64,000 bases of DNA, taken from positions 1 through 64,000 of the forward strand of contig CAYUWG010000012.1 in NCBI GenBank assembly GCA_964448285.1, in the 5' to 3' direction. Each line of letters begins with the position of its first letter. The stretch's first letter is position 1. A program made the position numbers and the translations under genes. The notes beneath the pieces were generated by a model. The model saw nothing but the letters and a program-made list of their open reading frames with translations, was not told the origin of the DNA and did not search any database. The DNA is from CAYUWG01 sp964448285. GTDB taxonomy: Bacteria > Bacteroidota > Ignavibacteria > SZUA-365. This document shows, in pieces, positions 7,924-17,744 of the stretch.

Positions 7924-9795
7924 TTACTTATGCAGATAGATCATCAGGATCGAGACGTCGCTCGAACTGACGCCTGAGATGCGTGAAGCCTGGCCGATAG
8001 AGCGCGGTCGAATTTTACGAAGCTTCTCACGTCCTTCCGTCGAAAGCGAATTGACGCGGTCGTAATCGAAGTGATCGGGGATGAGAAAGCGCTCAGCCTG
8101 TTCGAACTTCTGAATCTCTGTCTTCTGCCGCACGATGTAGCCGGCGTATTTCGTTTCGATATCCACCTGCTGTGTGATGAGCGGGTCGCTCACGGCGGAG
8201 CGGTATGGCTCTTCTTTGTGGAAACCGTTGAGTCGAAACAACGCGTCGGAAAACACTTCGTCACGCCGGAGTAGCTTCGCGAGAAATTCGTTCTGCGTGA
8301 CGGGTGTCGAGCCGATGGACAGAAGGTATGCGTTCACATGTTCCGGGCTGATCGTTTGCTTTTCGATGCGCTTCGAAACTTCGTCGATGATTCGGTCGCG
8401 TTCGAGCATTCGTTCGTAGATGCTCTTCTCGAGAAGTCCGAACTGCATGCCGTATTTCATCAACCGTCTGTCGGCATTGTCCTGTCGAAGGATGAGGCGA
8501 TACTCTGCGCGTGATGTGAACATGCGGTACGGTTCTTCCGTGCCTTTATTCACAAGGTCGTCGATAAGCACGCCGATGTATGCTTCTGCCCGCGAAAGGA
8601 TAAACGGCTCCTCACCGCGAAGCTTTCTTGCGGCATTGATGCCTGCCACAAGCCCTTGTGCAGCGGCTTCTTCGTATCCGGATGTGCCGTTGATTTGACC
8701 GGCATGGAAAAGTCCTGCAATGCGTTTCGTCTCGAGCGTCAATTTGAGTTGATGCGGCGGGAAATAATCGTACTCGACCGCGTAACCGGGACGGAGCATT
8801 TCGACTTCCTCCAATCCTGAGACCGTGCGCATCGCACACAATTGAACGTCTGCCGGGAGGCTCGTGGAAAAACCGTTGAGATACACGACGTCGGATTCGC
8901 GGCCTTCCGGTTCGAGGAAGAGATGGTGCCGTTCCCGCTGAGCGAAGCGCACGATCTTATCCTCGATGCTCGGGCAGTAGCGAGGCCCGACGCCTTTGAT
9001 GCGTCCTGTGAACATCGGGGATTGATCGAATCCCTCGCGCATGATCGCATGTGTTCGTTCGTTCGTGTGCGTGATTGCGCACGGAACCTGCACGATATCC
9101 GGTGCTGATGATCGGAAAGAAAAGGGTATTGGAGGTTCGTCGCCCGGAGCGATTTCCGTCTGCGAGAAGTCGATGCTCTTTCTCGATATGCGCGGCGGTG
9201 TTCCGGTTTTCAGACGGCCCGTTTCGAAACCGTAATTCAGGAGCGTTTCCGTGATTCCGGTCGCGGGTTTTTCTCCGAAGCGACCGCCGCTCGTACATGA
9301 AAGACCCGTGTACATCAGCGCGTTGAGAAATGTACCCGCACAAAGAATCAGTGCGAGACACGCAAGCTCCGTTCCGTCGGCGAGCGTCACGCCTGCGACG
9401 GCATCGTTCTCCACGTGAAGATGCATCACCGAACCTTCGATGAGATCGAGATTGAACTGGTGCCGAAGTGTTCCCTGTGCAATACGGGGATAGAACTCAC
9501 GCTCATTCTGTGAACGCGGAGACCACACCGCCGGGCCTTTCGATTTGTTCAGCATCTTGAATTGGATGGCAGATGCATCTGCAAGCAAAGCCATTTCCCC
9601 TCCGAGAGCATCGATCTCCCGAACGAGGTGCCCTTTCGCCGTACCACCGATCGCGGGGTTGCAGGAGAGCCGTCCGATGGCTTGGATGTCCATGGAAACG
9701 AGCGCCGTCGAGCAACCCATCCTCGACGCAGCGAGTGCCGCCTCAATCCCGGCGTGGCCGCCGCCGATAACGAGTATGTCGTATTGTGTTTTCAT
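7924..9795 (-). CDS. mnmG: tRNA uridine 5-carboxymethylaminomethyl synthesis enzyme MnmG (GidA)
   Basis: FAD-dependent enzyme that, with MnmE, installs the carboxymethylaminomethyl group on wobble U34 of certain tRNAs. At 623 residues it has the usual full length. The N-terminal dinucleotide fold GGGHAGIEAA (11-20) is perfect, and the GidA signatures CNPAIGGTAKGHLVREIDALGG and LKTGTPPRI follow, with the GYAVEYDYFPPHQL block later on. The C-terminal MnmE/tRNA-binding helical domain is intact, ending SGVSSSDVSILMIYLHK. No mnmE is in the window. Start ATG 9795 is unambiguous. A TATATTTG box 45-52 bp upstream may be its promoter. Confidence 0.98.
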   Translation of the reverse strand: MKTQYDILVIGGGHAGIEAALAASRMGCSTALVSMDIQAIGRLSCNPAIGGTAKGHLVREIDALGGEMALLADASAIQFKMLNKSKGPAVWSPRSQNEREFYPRIAQGTLRHQFNLDLIEGSVMHLHVENDAVAGVTLADGTELACLALILCAGTFLNALMYTGLSCTSGGRFGEKPATGITETLLNYGFETGRLKTGTPPRISRKSIDFSQTEIAPGDEPPIPFSFRSSAPDIVQVPCAITHTNERTHAIMREGFDQSPMFTGRIKGVGPRYCPSIEDKIVRFAQRERHHLFLEPEGRESDVVYLNGFSTSLPADVQLCAMRTVSGLEEVEMLRPGYAVEYDYFPPHQLKLTLETKRIAGLFHAGQINGTSGYEEAAAQGLVAGINAARKLRGEEPFILSRAEAYIGVLIDDLVNKGTEEPYRMFTSRAEYRLILRQDNADRRLMKYGMQFGLLEKSIYERMLERDRIIDEVSKRIEKQTISPEHVNAYLLSIGSTPVTQNEFLAKLLRRDEVFSDALFRLNGFHKEEPYRSAVSDPLITQQVDIETKYAGYIVRQKTEIQKFEQAERFLIPDHFDYDRVNSLSTEGREKLRKIRPRSIGQASRISGVSSSDVSILMIYLHK

Positions 9796-9839
9796 CGTCG
9801 CTCATGCAAATGTGCGTTTTCATACACGGATTGCGATGA

Positions 9840-9847
9840 CAAATATA
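9840..9847 (-). promoter_or_regulatory. Possible -7 promoter element of mnmG
   Basis: On the minus strand the string TATATTTG matches the TAnnTTTG -7 element of Bacteroidota primary sigma factors. It lies 45-52 bp upstream of the mnmG start, giving a plausible leader of about 38 nt. No convincing TTG -33 element is seen at the expected 19-21 bp, so the call is weak. Confidence 0.3.
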
Positions 9848-10030
9848 ACGAGAATGAACCGAGTGCAGGCGCTCGTCAATGCGCTCACTGAAGGCGATAG
9901 TGATGGGGACGGATTTTCCCCTCGAACACTGATGCAACCCAACGAAACGCAATGCCGTAGGGCTTGCCCGCTGCAACACAAATAGGGAACACCTTCCTCT
10001 AACATATCCCACCTTCCGTCAATCAGTCAG

Positions 10031-10064
10031 GGCAGGAGAAGCCACTAAACTCCTGCCTTTTTTT
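10031..10064 (+). terminator. Rho-independent terminator-like hairpin without an obvious upstream gene
   Basis: GGCAGGAG (10031-10038) pairs perfectly with CTCCTGCC (10050-10057), with an 11-nt loop, and is followed on the plus strand by seven T. It therefore reads as a terminator for plus-strand transcription. The genes on both sides are on the minus strand, and the 267-bp interval 9796-10062 has no credible plus-strand coding frame. Either it stops an unannotated small RNA or antisense transcript, or the stem alone stabilises the 3' end of upstream transcripts. The remainder of the interval shows no gene I can support. Confidence 0.55.
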
Positions 10065-11463
10065 ATATCGCAAACTTCTGACCCTGCTCCGGGATGTGCA
10101 CGTTCCGAAAGCCCTGTTTATCGACAAACGCGGATTGCAGCTTCTCCTGTTGATCGTAATCGCCGTGGACGAGAAAGATGTTCGACAGTCTGTTCCGGTC
10201 GAATCGCTCGCAGTAACTGAGAAGTTCGGTCCGGTCGGCGTGTGCGCTCAAGCTGTTCATGACGACAACCTCAGCGTTCAGCTTGTAATCATCGCCGAAG
10301 ATTTTCACGACGGGATTTCTCTCGACGATACGACGCCCAAGCGTGTGCTCTGCGTTATATCCCGTAATGAGAACCGTGTTCTTCTTCTCCTCGATGTTGT
10401 TCGCAAGGTGATGGAGAATACGTCCGGCTTCGCACATACCGGACGACGAGATGATCATCATCGGCTGGTGACCGTCGTTGAGCTTTTTCGAATCGGAAAC
10501 CTTCGTGATGTAACGCAACTGTTCGAATCCGAATGGATCGTCCCGTTCAAGTAAATGGGCACGAGCGCTTTCGTCGAGACACTCGGGGTGAATGCGGAAT
10601 ACTTGCGTCGCATCGACACTGAGCGGACTATCGACGAAGATCGGAAAACGCGGCAACCGTCCCTGGCTGGCAAGCTCGTGAAGATCGTACACTAATTCCT
10701 GCGTCCGACCGACGGAAAATGCCGGCACGATGATTTTCCCTCCTCTGGCAAGTGTACGCTTGATCACATCTTCCAGCGTTTCGAGCGCTGTTCGTTCCGA
10801 GGCATGAAATCTTCCGCCGTAGGTGCTTTCACAAATGAATGAATCCACGCCACCGACGAAGTCCGGATCGCGAAGGATTGGCCGGTTGGGGCGACCGATA
10901 TCGCCGCTGAAGCAGAAGCGATGCGTCGAACCGTTCTTCACGAGATCGAGAACGACAAGCGCTGACCCCAGAATATGACCGGCGTCGTAAAACGTGCACT
11001 GAATGTTTTCAGCGATTCTGTTCGAGCGCCTGTAACCGAATGACTGGAATTGTTCGATGGAGCGCAGTGCGTCATCCAGAGTGTACAGCGGCTCAACCGG
11101 ATCGAGTCCCTTGCGTGCATGCTTCTTATTGACGAACTCCGCGTCCTTCTCCTGGATATTCGCGCTATCCATGAGCATCACGTTTGCGAGGTCGCGTGTT
11201 GCAGGCGTGCTATAGATCGGGCCAGTGAAACCGTGCTTCACGAGCATGGGGATTTTTCCGCTGTGGTCGATATGAGCGTGCGACAGCACGAGGACGTCGA
11301 TTGCTTTTGGATCGAAAGGAAAATCCTTATTGCGCTCCAACGCTTCAGCGCGATGGCCTTGATAAAGGCCGCAATCGAGGAGGATCCGTTTCCCGTTCAA
11401 TTCGAGGAGATGACAGGAGCCGGTCACCGTGCGGGCGGCTCCGTGGAAGGTGAGTTCAAACAT
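10063..11463 (-). CDS. Metallo-beta-lactamase/beta-CASP ribonuclease (CPSF73-like)
   Basis: MBL-fold RNA-processing exonuclease of 466 residues, the typical length of bacterial YSH1/CPSF73-like proteins. The zinc motif HAHIDHSG lies at 62-69. Further metal ligands are in DAGHILGSA and in FSGDIGR; the beta-CASP insert holds VPAFSVGRTQELVYDL; and the C-terminal RMMBL part contains SLSAHADRTELL and FLVHGD. All the residues expected for an active two-zinc nuclease seem present. ATG 11463 is preferred because it starts directly at the first strand (MFELTFHG); an earlier in-frame ATG at 11490 adds nine residues. It is divergent from HU. Likely role: RNA maturation or decay in the cytoplasm; the exact substrate is not deducible. 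Confidence 0.92.
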   Translation of the reverse strand: MFELTFHGAARTVTGSCHLLELNGKRILLDCGLYQGHRAEALERNKDFPFDPKAIDVLVLSHAHIDHSGKIPMLVKHGFTGPIYSTPATRDLANVMLMDSANIQEKDAEFVNKKHARKGLDPVEPLYTLDDALRSIEQFQSFGYRRSNRIAENIQCTFYDAGHILGSALVVLDLVKNGSTHRFCFSGDIGRPNRPILRDPDFVGGVDSFICESTYGGRFHASERTALETLEDVIKRTLARGGKIIVPAFSVGRTQELVYDLHELASQGRLPRFPIFVDSPLSVDATQVFRIHPECLDESARAHLLERDDPFGFEQLRYITKVSDSKKLNDGHQPMMIISSSGMCEAGRILHHLANNIEEKKNTVLITGYNAEHTLGRRIVERNPVVKIFGDDYKLNAEVVVMNSLSAHADRTELLSYCERFDRNRLSNIFLVHGDYDQQEKLQSAFVDKQGFRNVHIPEQGQKFAI

Positions 11464-11613
11464 AGAGAGATACCTGGTGGAGGGTGACAATCATCGCTTC
11501 CAATTTATCCGCGTCCAGCCGGTTTCCAAATCACAGGGCACCTCACATGAAGTGAAAAATTCGACGGTTGCTCCAAGGCCTGTCTTTATTGATTGAACGG
11601 CATGTCGCCCCTC

Positions 11614-11643
11614 TTGCCTTGCATGAAATTATCCGTATGTTTG
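11614..11643 (+). promoter_or_regulatory. Bacteroidota-type promoter of the HU gene
   Basis: TTG at 11614-11616 and TATGTTTG at 11636-11643 are separated by exactly 19 bp, matching the -33 TTG / -7 TAnnTTTG promoter of Bacteroidota. It points at the HU gene, with an expected leader of about 50 nt that ends in a strong Shine-Dalgarno sequence. Confidence 0.55.
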
Positions 11644-11647
11644 GTCA

Positions 11648-11666
11648 ACAATGACGTGTTCATTGT
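11648..11666. promoter_or_regulatory. Operator-like dyad over the HU transcription start
   Basis: ACAATGA and TCATTGT form a perfect 7-bp inverted repeat with a 5-bp spacer, placed a few bases downstream of the -7 box, where the transcript should begin. It could be a repressor site or an mRNA hairpin; no regulator is identified. Confidence 0.35.
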
Positions 11667-11703
11667 CATCATTCACTCACCATCATTCAAGGAGGTATTC
11701 GTT

Positions 11704-11991
11704 ATGGCAGTTGCAAAACCCATGACCAAGAAGGCGATAGTGGATCACCTCGCCGGCAAGCTCGAACAACCGAAAAAGGTTGCGGAAGCATTCATCGAAG
11801 AATACACCAAACTTGCTTACAAGGAAGCGAAGAAGTCCTTCGTGATGCCCGGCTTAGGCAAGCTTGTTGTCACAAAACGCAAAGCACGCACGGGTCGCAA
11901 CCCCGCCACCGGCGAGACCATCAAGATTCCTGCGAAGACTGTGTTGAAATTCCGTATCGCAAAAGCAGCCAAGGATGCAATCCTCGGTTAG
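11704..11991 (+). CDS. hup: HU/IHF-family DNA-binding protein
   Basis: Nucleoid-associated histone-like protein of 95 residues. The N-terminal helices (TKKAIVDHLAGKLEQPKKVAEAFIEEYTKLAYKEAKK, roughly 8-45) are followed by the beta-arm GRNPATGETIKIPAKTVLKFR, whose RNPxTG tip with the DNA-intercalating proline is the family hallmark. The start at 11704 is fixed by a near-perfect Shine-Dalgarno AAGGAGGT at 11689-11696; an upstream in-frame extension to 11593 runs through the promoter and is rejected. The gene stands alone with its own promoter, dyad and a strong terminator, as expected for an abundant protein. Confidence 0.97.
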   Translation: MAVAKPMTKKAIVDHLAGKLEQPKKVAEAFIEEYTKLAYKEAKKSFVMPGLGKLVVTKRKARTGRNPATGETIKIPAKTVLKFRIAKAAKDAILG

Positions 11992-12013
11992 GCGTATCGC
12001 AGTGAATGTGCAC

Positions 12014-12046
12014 GAAGGTGTCCGACAGCGGACACCTTCTTTATTT
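12014..12046 (+). terminator. Strong intrinsic terminator of the HU gene
   Basis: GAAGGTGTCCG (12014-12024) pairs perfectly with CGGACACCTTC (12029-12039) around an ACAG tetraloop, followed by TTTATTT. It starts about 20 bp after the HU stop codon and insulates the next gene. A weaker TTG-N20-TAACTTTC promoter candidate for the following ATPase gene lies at 12054-12084. Confidence 0.9.
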
Positions 12047-12115
12047 CACAGCGTTGCATTGCGCCTGTCTATCGTCTAACTTTCGTCGCGAACGTTCATC
12101 AACTCACGGGTTCTC

Positions 12116-13663
<1,548 letters not shown>

Positions 13664-14404
13664 TCATCGCTTCTTCTTCATTCGCTCGAGAATCACGAGC
13701 GCGATGAAACGCGGAATACCGAGAATGTAGCGACGCCACATTCTTCCCGGTTCAAGCCACAGACGATGAAGCCACTCAAGGCCGAGGCGTCGCATCCACG
13801 CAGGCGCGCGTGGTTTCGTCCCGGCGAAAAATTCCAGAAAGCCTCCGGCGGTAATCGACAGCGGAATGTCCTTCTGCTGCAGGAACTCAAGCCATTCGAA
13901 TTGCCTCCGACCACCCATGCCGAGAAAGAGGATGTCCGGTTTGAACGATTCGATTCTTCGATGAATCTCCGCATCACTCAGCTCGCGATACCCATCGAAG
14001 CTTTGAATGCAGTCCATGCGACCTCCGTGTCTTTGAAACGCTTTCTCGAATGATCCGGCAACTGCATCGTTCCCGCCAATCGTCATCACCTTCCATCGCT
14101 CTCGGATTGCATGTTCAAGAAGACATCGATTCATGTCCGATGCATTGATCCGTGCAAACGAAATACCTGTAAGGATCGTGATGGCCCAATGTATTCCAAT
14201 CCCATCGGGATAGTTCACCGTCGCGTCGTTCAACATACTTGCGATCGAAGGCGTCGATCGCGCTTGGAGGAGAGTATCGAAGTGTGTATAGGTTACGTTC
14301 GTGCTCTGTTGTTCGTTGGAACGTTGAGTGCAGAGCGTGAGAACTTCATCGTAATCACACACTGTAATGCGAATCCCGAACAGTGAGATTGGCGGTGTTT
14401 TCAC
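13664..14404 (-). CDS. WecG/TagA/CpsF-family glycosyltransferase (GT26)
   Basis: GT26 transferase of 246 residues that typically adds a second sugar (for example N-acetylmannosaminuronic acid or ManNAc) to an undecaprenyl-diphosphate-linked sugar. Family features visible: the N-terminal VTYTHFDTLLQAR, the strongly conserved YPDGIGIHWA block (about 65-75), SFDGYRELSD, and the C-terminal DILFLGMGGRRQFEWL, SITAGGFLEFFAGTKPRAPAWMRRLGLEWLHRLWLEP (about 160-220), which matches the canonical GG.FDF..G...RAP.W....LEW..RL..EP pattern. It is the last gene of the polysaccharide operon, so it likely acts early in repeat-unit assembly even though no initiating phosphoglycosyltransferase is seen in the window. 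Confidence 0.93.
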   Translation of the reverse strand: MKTPPISLFGIRITVCDYDEVLTLCTQRSNEQQSTNVTYTHFDTLLQARSTPSIASMLNDATVNYPDGIGIHWAITILTGISFARINASDMNRCLLEHAIRERWKVMTIGGNDAVAGSFEKAFQRHGGRMDCIQSFDGYRELSDAEIHRRIESFKPDILFLGMGGRRQFEWLEFLQQKDIPLSITAGGFLEFFAGTKPRAPAWMRRLGLEWLHRLWLEPGRMWRRYILGIPRFIALVILERMKKKR

Positions 14405-14441
14405 GTGCGTCCTCGCCGGTGAGCGTGCATCGTCGTGACGG

Positions 14442-16250
14442 TTAAAAAGGGATCACGATGCGTGATGCACCGCTTGTGAGAATCACGGTGTTGCCGGCCG
14501 GTTCGATGGTTGGCCGTTCTTCCGAACGGAAGACCACTGCATATCCACAGTGAAACGGAAGTGATGCCTCCTCTGAAAAGACGAAGGACATTCGCTCGAC
14601 CTTTTCACCGAAACGAGGATAGTACTCCGTTCGCAGCGCATGCATCCCCGTCGTTCCGAACGGATATACTGAGGCTTCAGCATTATCCATCTGAACCGTG
14701 ACCGTTTCACCAACATGGAATGCCTGAGCATCAGGATGAAAATGGAGGAAGCTTTCGACAAGGTGCTTGCCTTTGCCATGAATGAAGTCCAGTACGACCA
14801 TCCATCGTTGCGGACAGATCACGAGCACGCGTTCATGCAGGAGTCCTGAGTGCTTCCGAGTGAAGCCGTCATGCGTTCCGCGAAACAATACGAGACCGTC
14901 ACGTGCTTCGCGTTTCCATGACACGATCCGTGCGCGTTCACCGACGCGAAAGCTTTTCCACACTTCCGATTGTTCGACGTCATCGATACGGATCGTGTTG
15001 TGCGCGGCGGTCGAGCGCGAGTATGACCGCTCCGATGATTCTTTGTAGTGAAATACGCCGGTGTCAGTAACCAAACGCTTGCCATTCCATGACAGCTCGA
15101 ACGAAAGCGTGTCGCAGTGCGCATGGCCGACTTGATAATCGGGACCGATGAGGCCGGCATCGAAGACAACGAACAAATGCTCATCCCGATGGACGTGCAG
15201 ACCGGAGAATCGGTCGATGTTCGCTGATTCTTTCGTCGTGAGGTGTGCGTAGGGAAAGAGCTTCTTCCCACGCTCAAACACTTCCGGTGTGCGCAAAAAG
15301 AAGCTCTCCGTGGAGTCATTGAAGAATGGCATTTCTCCATCAGGATGAATGACATGTTCCAGGAAACCCGTCATCGCTGCCGCTGACTCTTCGAGCACGC
15401 GAGGGACATCGGTATCGGAAGAACGAAGCGCCTCGAGAAGGTCGAGCACGTCGTTCATGACGGAGACGTGATACATGGGACTTCTTTCGAAGTGCATACC
15501 GTCATCCAGAATCTGTTCGATCAGTTCGCGCTGCAGCAGCCTCGAACCGGTTTCCCATGCACGCTTTCCCGTCTCACCATCAAGAAACAGTCCCGCCAGC
15601 ATGAGCGCTTTGATGTTTCGAAAAAGGTGATTCGCCATCGTCCCGAATTCGAGATTACGAAGCAACACGCGCGTCATGTGGTCAATACCTTGCGCGAGAA
15701 AACGAAGCCGACTCTCGTCGTCGGTCAATCCACTTTGGATGGCAAAAGCATAGACACGAATCCAAGCTTCGATTCGGATGGAAAGCACGTACGGATGCCA
15801 GACGCTGCGCCTTGCCCGCCTTGCATGAACGGGATTCGCTCTGCCATACTCCATGATGAATGCAAGTGCCTCGTCGATCGTTGTGCCGCCGTTCGACAGT
15901 AAGGCTGCAAGGTAATCGTGATAGTCGAAGTGGAATTGCCATAGCAAAGGTTTTTCTCTGATGCGATGCATGGCGACGCTCACGTCTGTCGGAAGTATTT
16001 CTGAATCGTTCAAAAACGTAAAACGCCGTGCAGCAAGGTCTATCTCGCAATGGTACAGGCATTCCATGCGCGGCATGTGTTTCAGCCGTATTGCATCACG
16101 CGAAGGTCGAGACAACAGCTTCGCGATACCGAACTTCGCGCAAAGTTCGATTGTAGCGTTTTTGATCGTGCGGTGCACGCGCCAACGAATCATCGATGGC
16201 TTCAGATACCGAATAGAACGAAGGACGACGCCGATTTCTTTTCGCTCCAC
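14442..16250 (-). CDS. Heparinase II/III-like protein of the polysaccharide operon
   Basis: A 602-residue protein with the two-part architecture of heparinase II/III-like polysaccharide lyases: an N-terminal alpha/alpha-toroid (about 60-330) and a C-terminal beta-sandwich. The diagnostic motif is around residues 365-430: GHAHCDTLSFELSWNGK followed by DTGVFHYKESSERSYSR and AAHNTIRIDD. No signal peptide is visible, so it is probably cytoplasmic or uses another route; homologues in capsule and EPS clusters (sometimes labelled alginate lyase family) are thought to modify or trim uronic-acid-containing glycans. It follows the membrane protein gene with a 6-bp gap. Activity is inferred from family only. 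Confidence 0.88.
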   Translation of the reverse strand: MERKEIGVVLRSIRYLKPSMIRWRVHRTIKNATIELCAKFGIAKLLSRPSRDAIRLKHMPRMECLYHCEIDLAARRFTFLNDSEILPTDVSVAMHRIREKPLLWQFHFDYHDYLAALLSNGGTTIDEALAFIMEYGRANPVHARRARRSVWHPYVLSIRIEAWIRVYAFAIQSGLTDDESRLRFLAQGIDHMTRVLLRNLEFGTMANHLFRNIKALMLAGLFLDGETGKRAWETGSRLLQRELIEQILDDGMHFERSPMYHVSVMNDVLDLLEALRSSDTDVPRVLEESAAAMTGFLEHVIHPDGEMPFFNDSTESFFLRTPEVFERGKKLFPYAHLTTKESANIDRFSGLHVHRDEHLFVVFDAGLIGPDYQVGHAHCDTLSFELSWNGKRLVTDTGVFHYKESSERSYSRSTAAHNTIRIDDVEQSEVWKSFRVGERARIVSWKREARDGLVLFRGTHDGFTRKHSGLLHERVLVICPQRWMVVLDFIHGKGKHLVESFLHFHPDAQAFHVGETVTVQMDNAEASVYPFGTTGMHALRTEYYPRFGEKVERMSFVFSEEASLPFHCGYAVVFRSEERPTIEPAGNTVILTSGASRIVIPF

Positions 16251-16256
16251 GAGACT

Positions 16257-17744
16257 TCAGGATGGTTCAGCGATGGGAATCGCGATTTCCTCACGCCGAC
16301 GAAATCGCGCAGACGCGAAAGCCGTGATGATCACGATGCTTATAGACAAGGCAATATCGAACAAGAGATTCGGCAGCACGAGATGCTTGAGCAAGTCGCG
16401 CTTTCCGTCTCCAAAAATTTCGATCCACATATCCGTAGCGCAAGCAGCGATGCAGAGAAGACCGATCCACGCGAGGGTCGTGACGAACTGTGTCGGATGC
16501 CGCAATCCGTACAGGTTGATGACGAGAAACAGGAGGAGCGTGCCGATGAATCCATCTCCACGCGGAAAGGCAGCGTCCTTCACCGTCGTCCAGGTTCGAA
16601 GGAGATGCAGGAGTGAACTGCGAAAAACGCGCGGCTGCTTCGTGTGAAACGATTCATCGTTGACCAAGATGGTTTTTCCGAGATGCGCAAGTTCGAGCCG
16701 CTGCATGCTGTCTGCAGCGAACGTGAACATGCGCCATGCGATAAGCGGCTCATGTGCGATGATATTCAGCGTCGTCGTGTGGCGCATCAAATCGCGATGT
16801 TCTGCAATGCACGCGCGTCCCGATTCCGTGTATGCCGGTACGTCGATATTTGTGCGGTAGTCCTCCAGGCCCAAGCGCTGCAGATGTCGATCCGCGTTCG
16901 AGCTGAAAGCCAACGCACCGCAGAAGATGCTTTGATACGCATTGTCGAAACGAGAGCCGACAAGATTTGCCTGCAGCAGTGAAAAGGCTAACGGGAGGAT
17001 GAGCATTCCACAAGGGGCAGCGATGGACATTGCAGGTTGCTTTTTGCATTGAGAAAGTGGAAGCACGAAAACGGTGACCAACACGGACCAGTAGATGTTG
17101 CTGATCTTCGCGCTCACCATGAACAACACCGCGGCCGTCCACAGGAGAATCGCGCTGCGTTTGAGCGGCGCCATGCGATATCGCGCGAAAAGGCTGAGCA
17201 GGAGAAAGAGTGCGATGAAGCTCGACGGTTCCTGATAGAAACTGTTGAAGTACGCGACGATGTCCGTGTTCGTCCAGGTGAGCACGAACGGAATGCCAAG
17301 CACGAGCGAGTGCGTGATAGGAAGCGGACTGCGTCTTTCGATGAAGCGCAATAGTACGATCAGGAACAGGAAGCTGAGGACACGCGGGGCGATTGAGAGA
17401 TTCGGCAGGTAAAGGACTGTGGACGAATAACCAACCATATTGATAAGCACTCCCGGCAACCAGACGAGAAGGATCGAACTCACCCATCGACTCATCATCG
17501 GGAAGTCCAACTTCCAATACGGTAGGTTGAACTGGAAAAAACGCTGGTCGTATTCGGGTGTGACTTGAGGCGGCCAGTTCTCCGCGAAACCGACCGGTCC
17601 CGAACTGAACCACGTCATCAGGCGAGTGAAGTCGCCGTTGTCCGCAAGCCCAACGTCGTATTGCATGAAACTTCCAACGAACAAACAGAGCAGGAGCAAC
17701 GCCTGTAATGCATGGAGTATCCGGCGCGTCGTTGTTTCGCTCAT
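16257..17744 (-). CDS. Polytopic membrane protein of the polysaccharide operon (possible GT-C/WsfD-like)
   Basis: Membrane protein of 495 residues with about ten to twelve hydrophobic segments. After the first helix comes a periplasm-facing motif GLADNGDFTRLM, reminiscent of WsfD-type glycan-assembly membrane proteins and GT-C folds that carry acidic residues in the first external loop. A large loop between about 285 and 380 is soluble and contains conserved-looking Cys and Arg residues. Start ATG 17744 overlaps the stop of the upstream amidotransferase as ATGA; the longer in-frame extension through that gene is rejected. It may be a polyprenol-dependent glycosyltransferase or a polymerase. 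The assignment is tentative. Confidence 0.72.
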   Translation of the reverse strand: MSETTTRRILHALQALLLLCLFVGSFMQYDVGLADNGDFTRLMTWFSSGPVGFAENWPPQVTPEYDQRFFQFNLPYWKLDFPMMSRWVSSILLVWLPGVLINMVGYSSTVLYLPNLSIAPRVLSFLFLIVLLRFIERRSPLPITHSLVLGIPFVLTWTNTDIVAYFNSFYQEPSSFIALFLLLSLFARYRMAPLKRSAILLWTAAVLFMVSAKISNIYWSVLVTVFVLPLSQCKKQPAMSIAAPCGMLILPLAFSLLQANLVGSRFDNAYQSIFCGALAFSSNADRHLQRLGLEDYRTNIDVPAYTESGRACIAEHRDLMRHTTTLNIIAHEPLIAWRMFTFAADSMQRLELAHLGKTILVNDESFHTKQPRVFRSSLLHLLRTWTTVKDAAFPRGDGFIGTLLLFLVINLYGLRHPTQFVTTLAWIGLLCIAACATDMWIEIFGDGKRDLLKHLVLPNLLFDIALSISIVIITAFASARFRRREEIAIPIAEPS

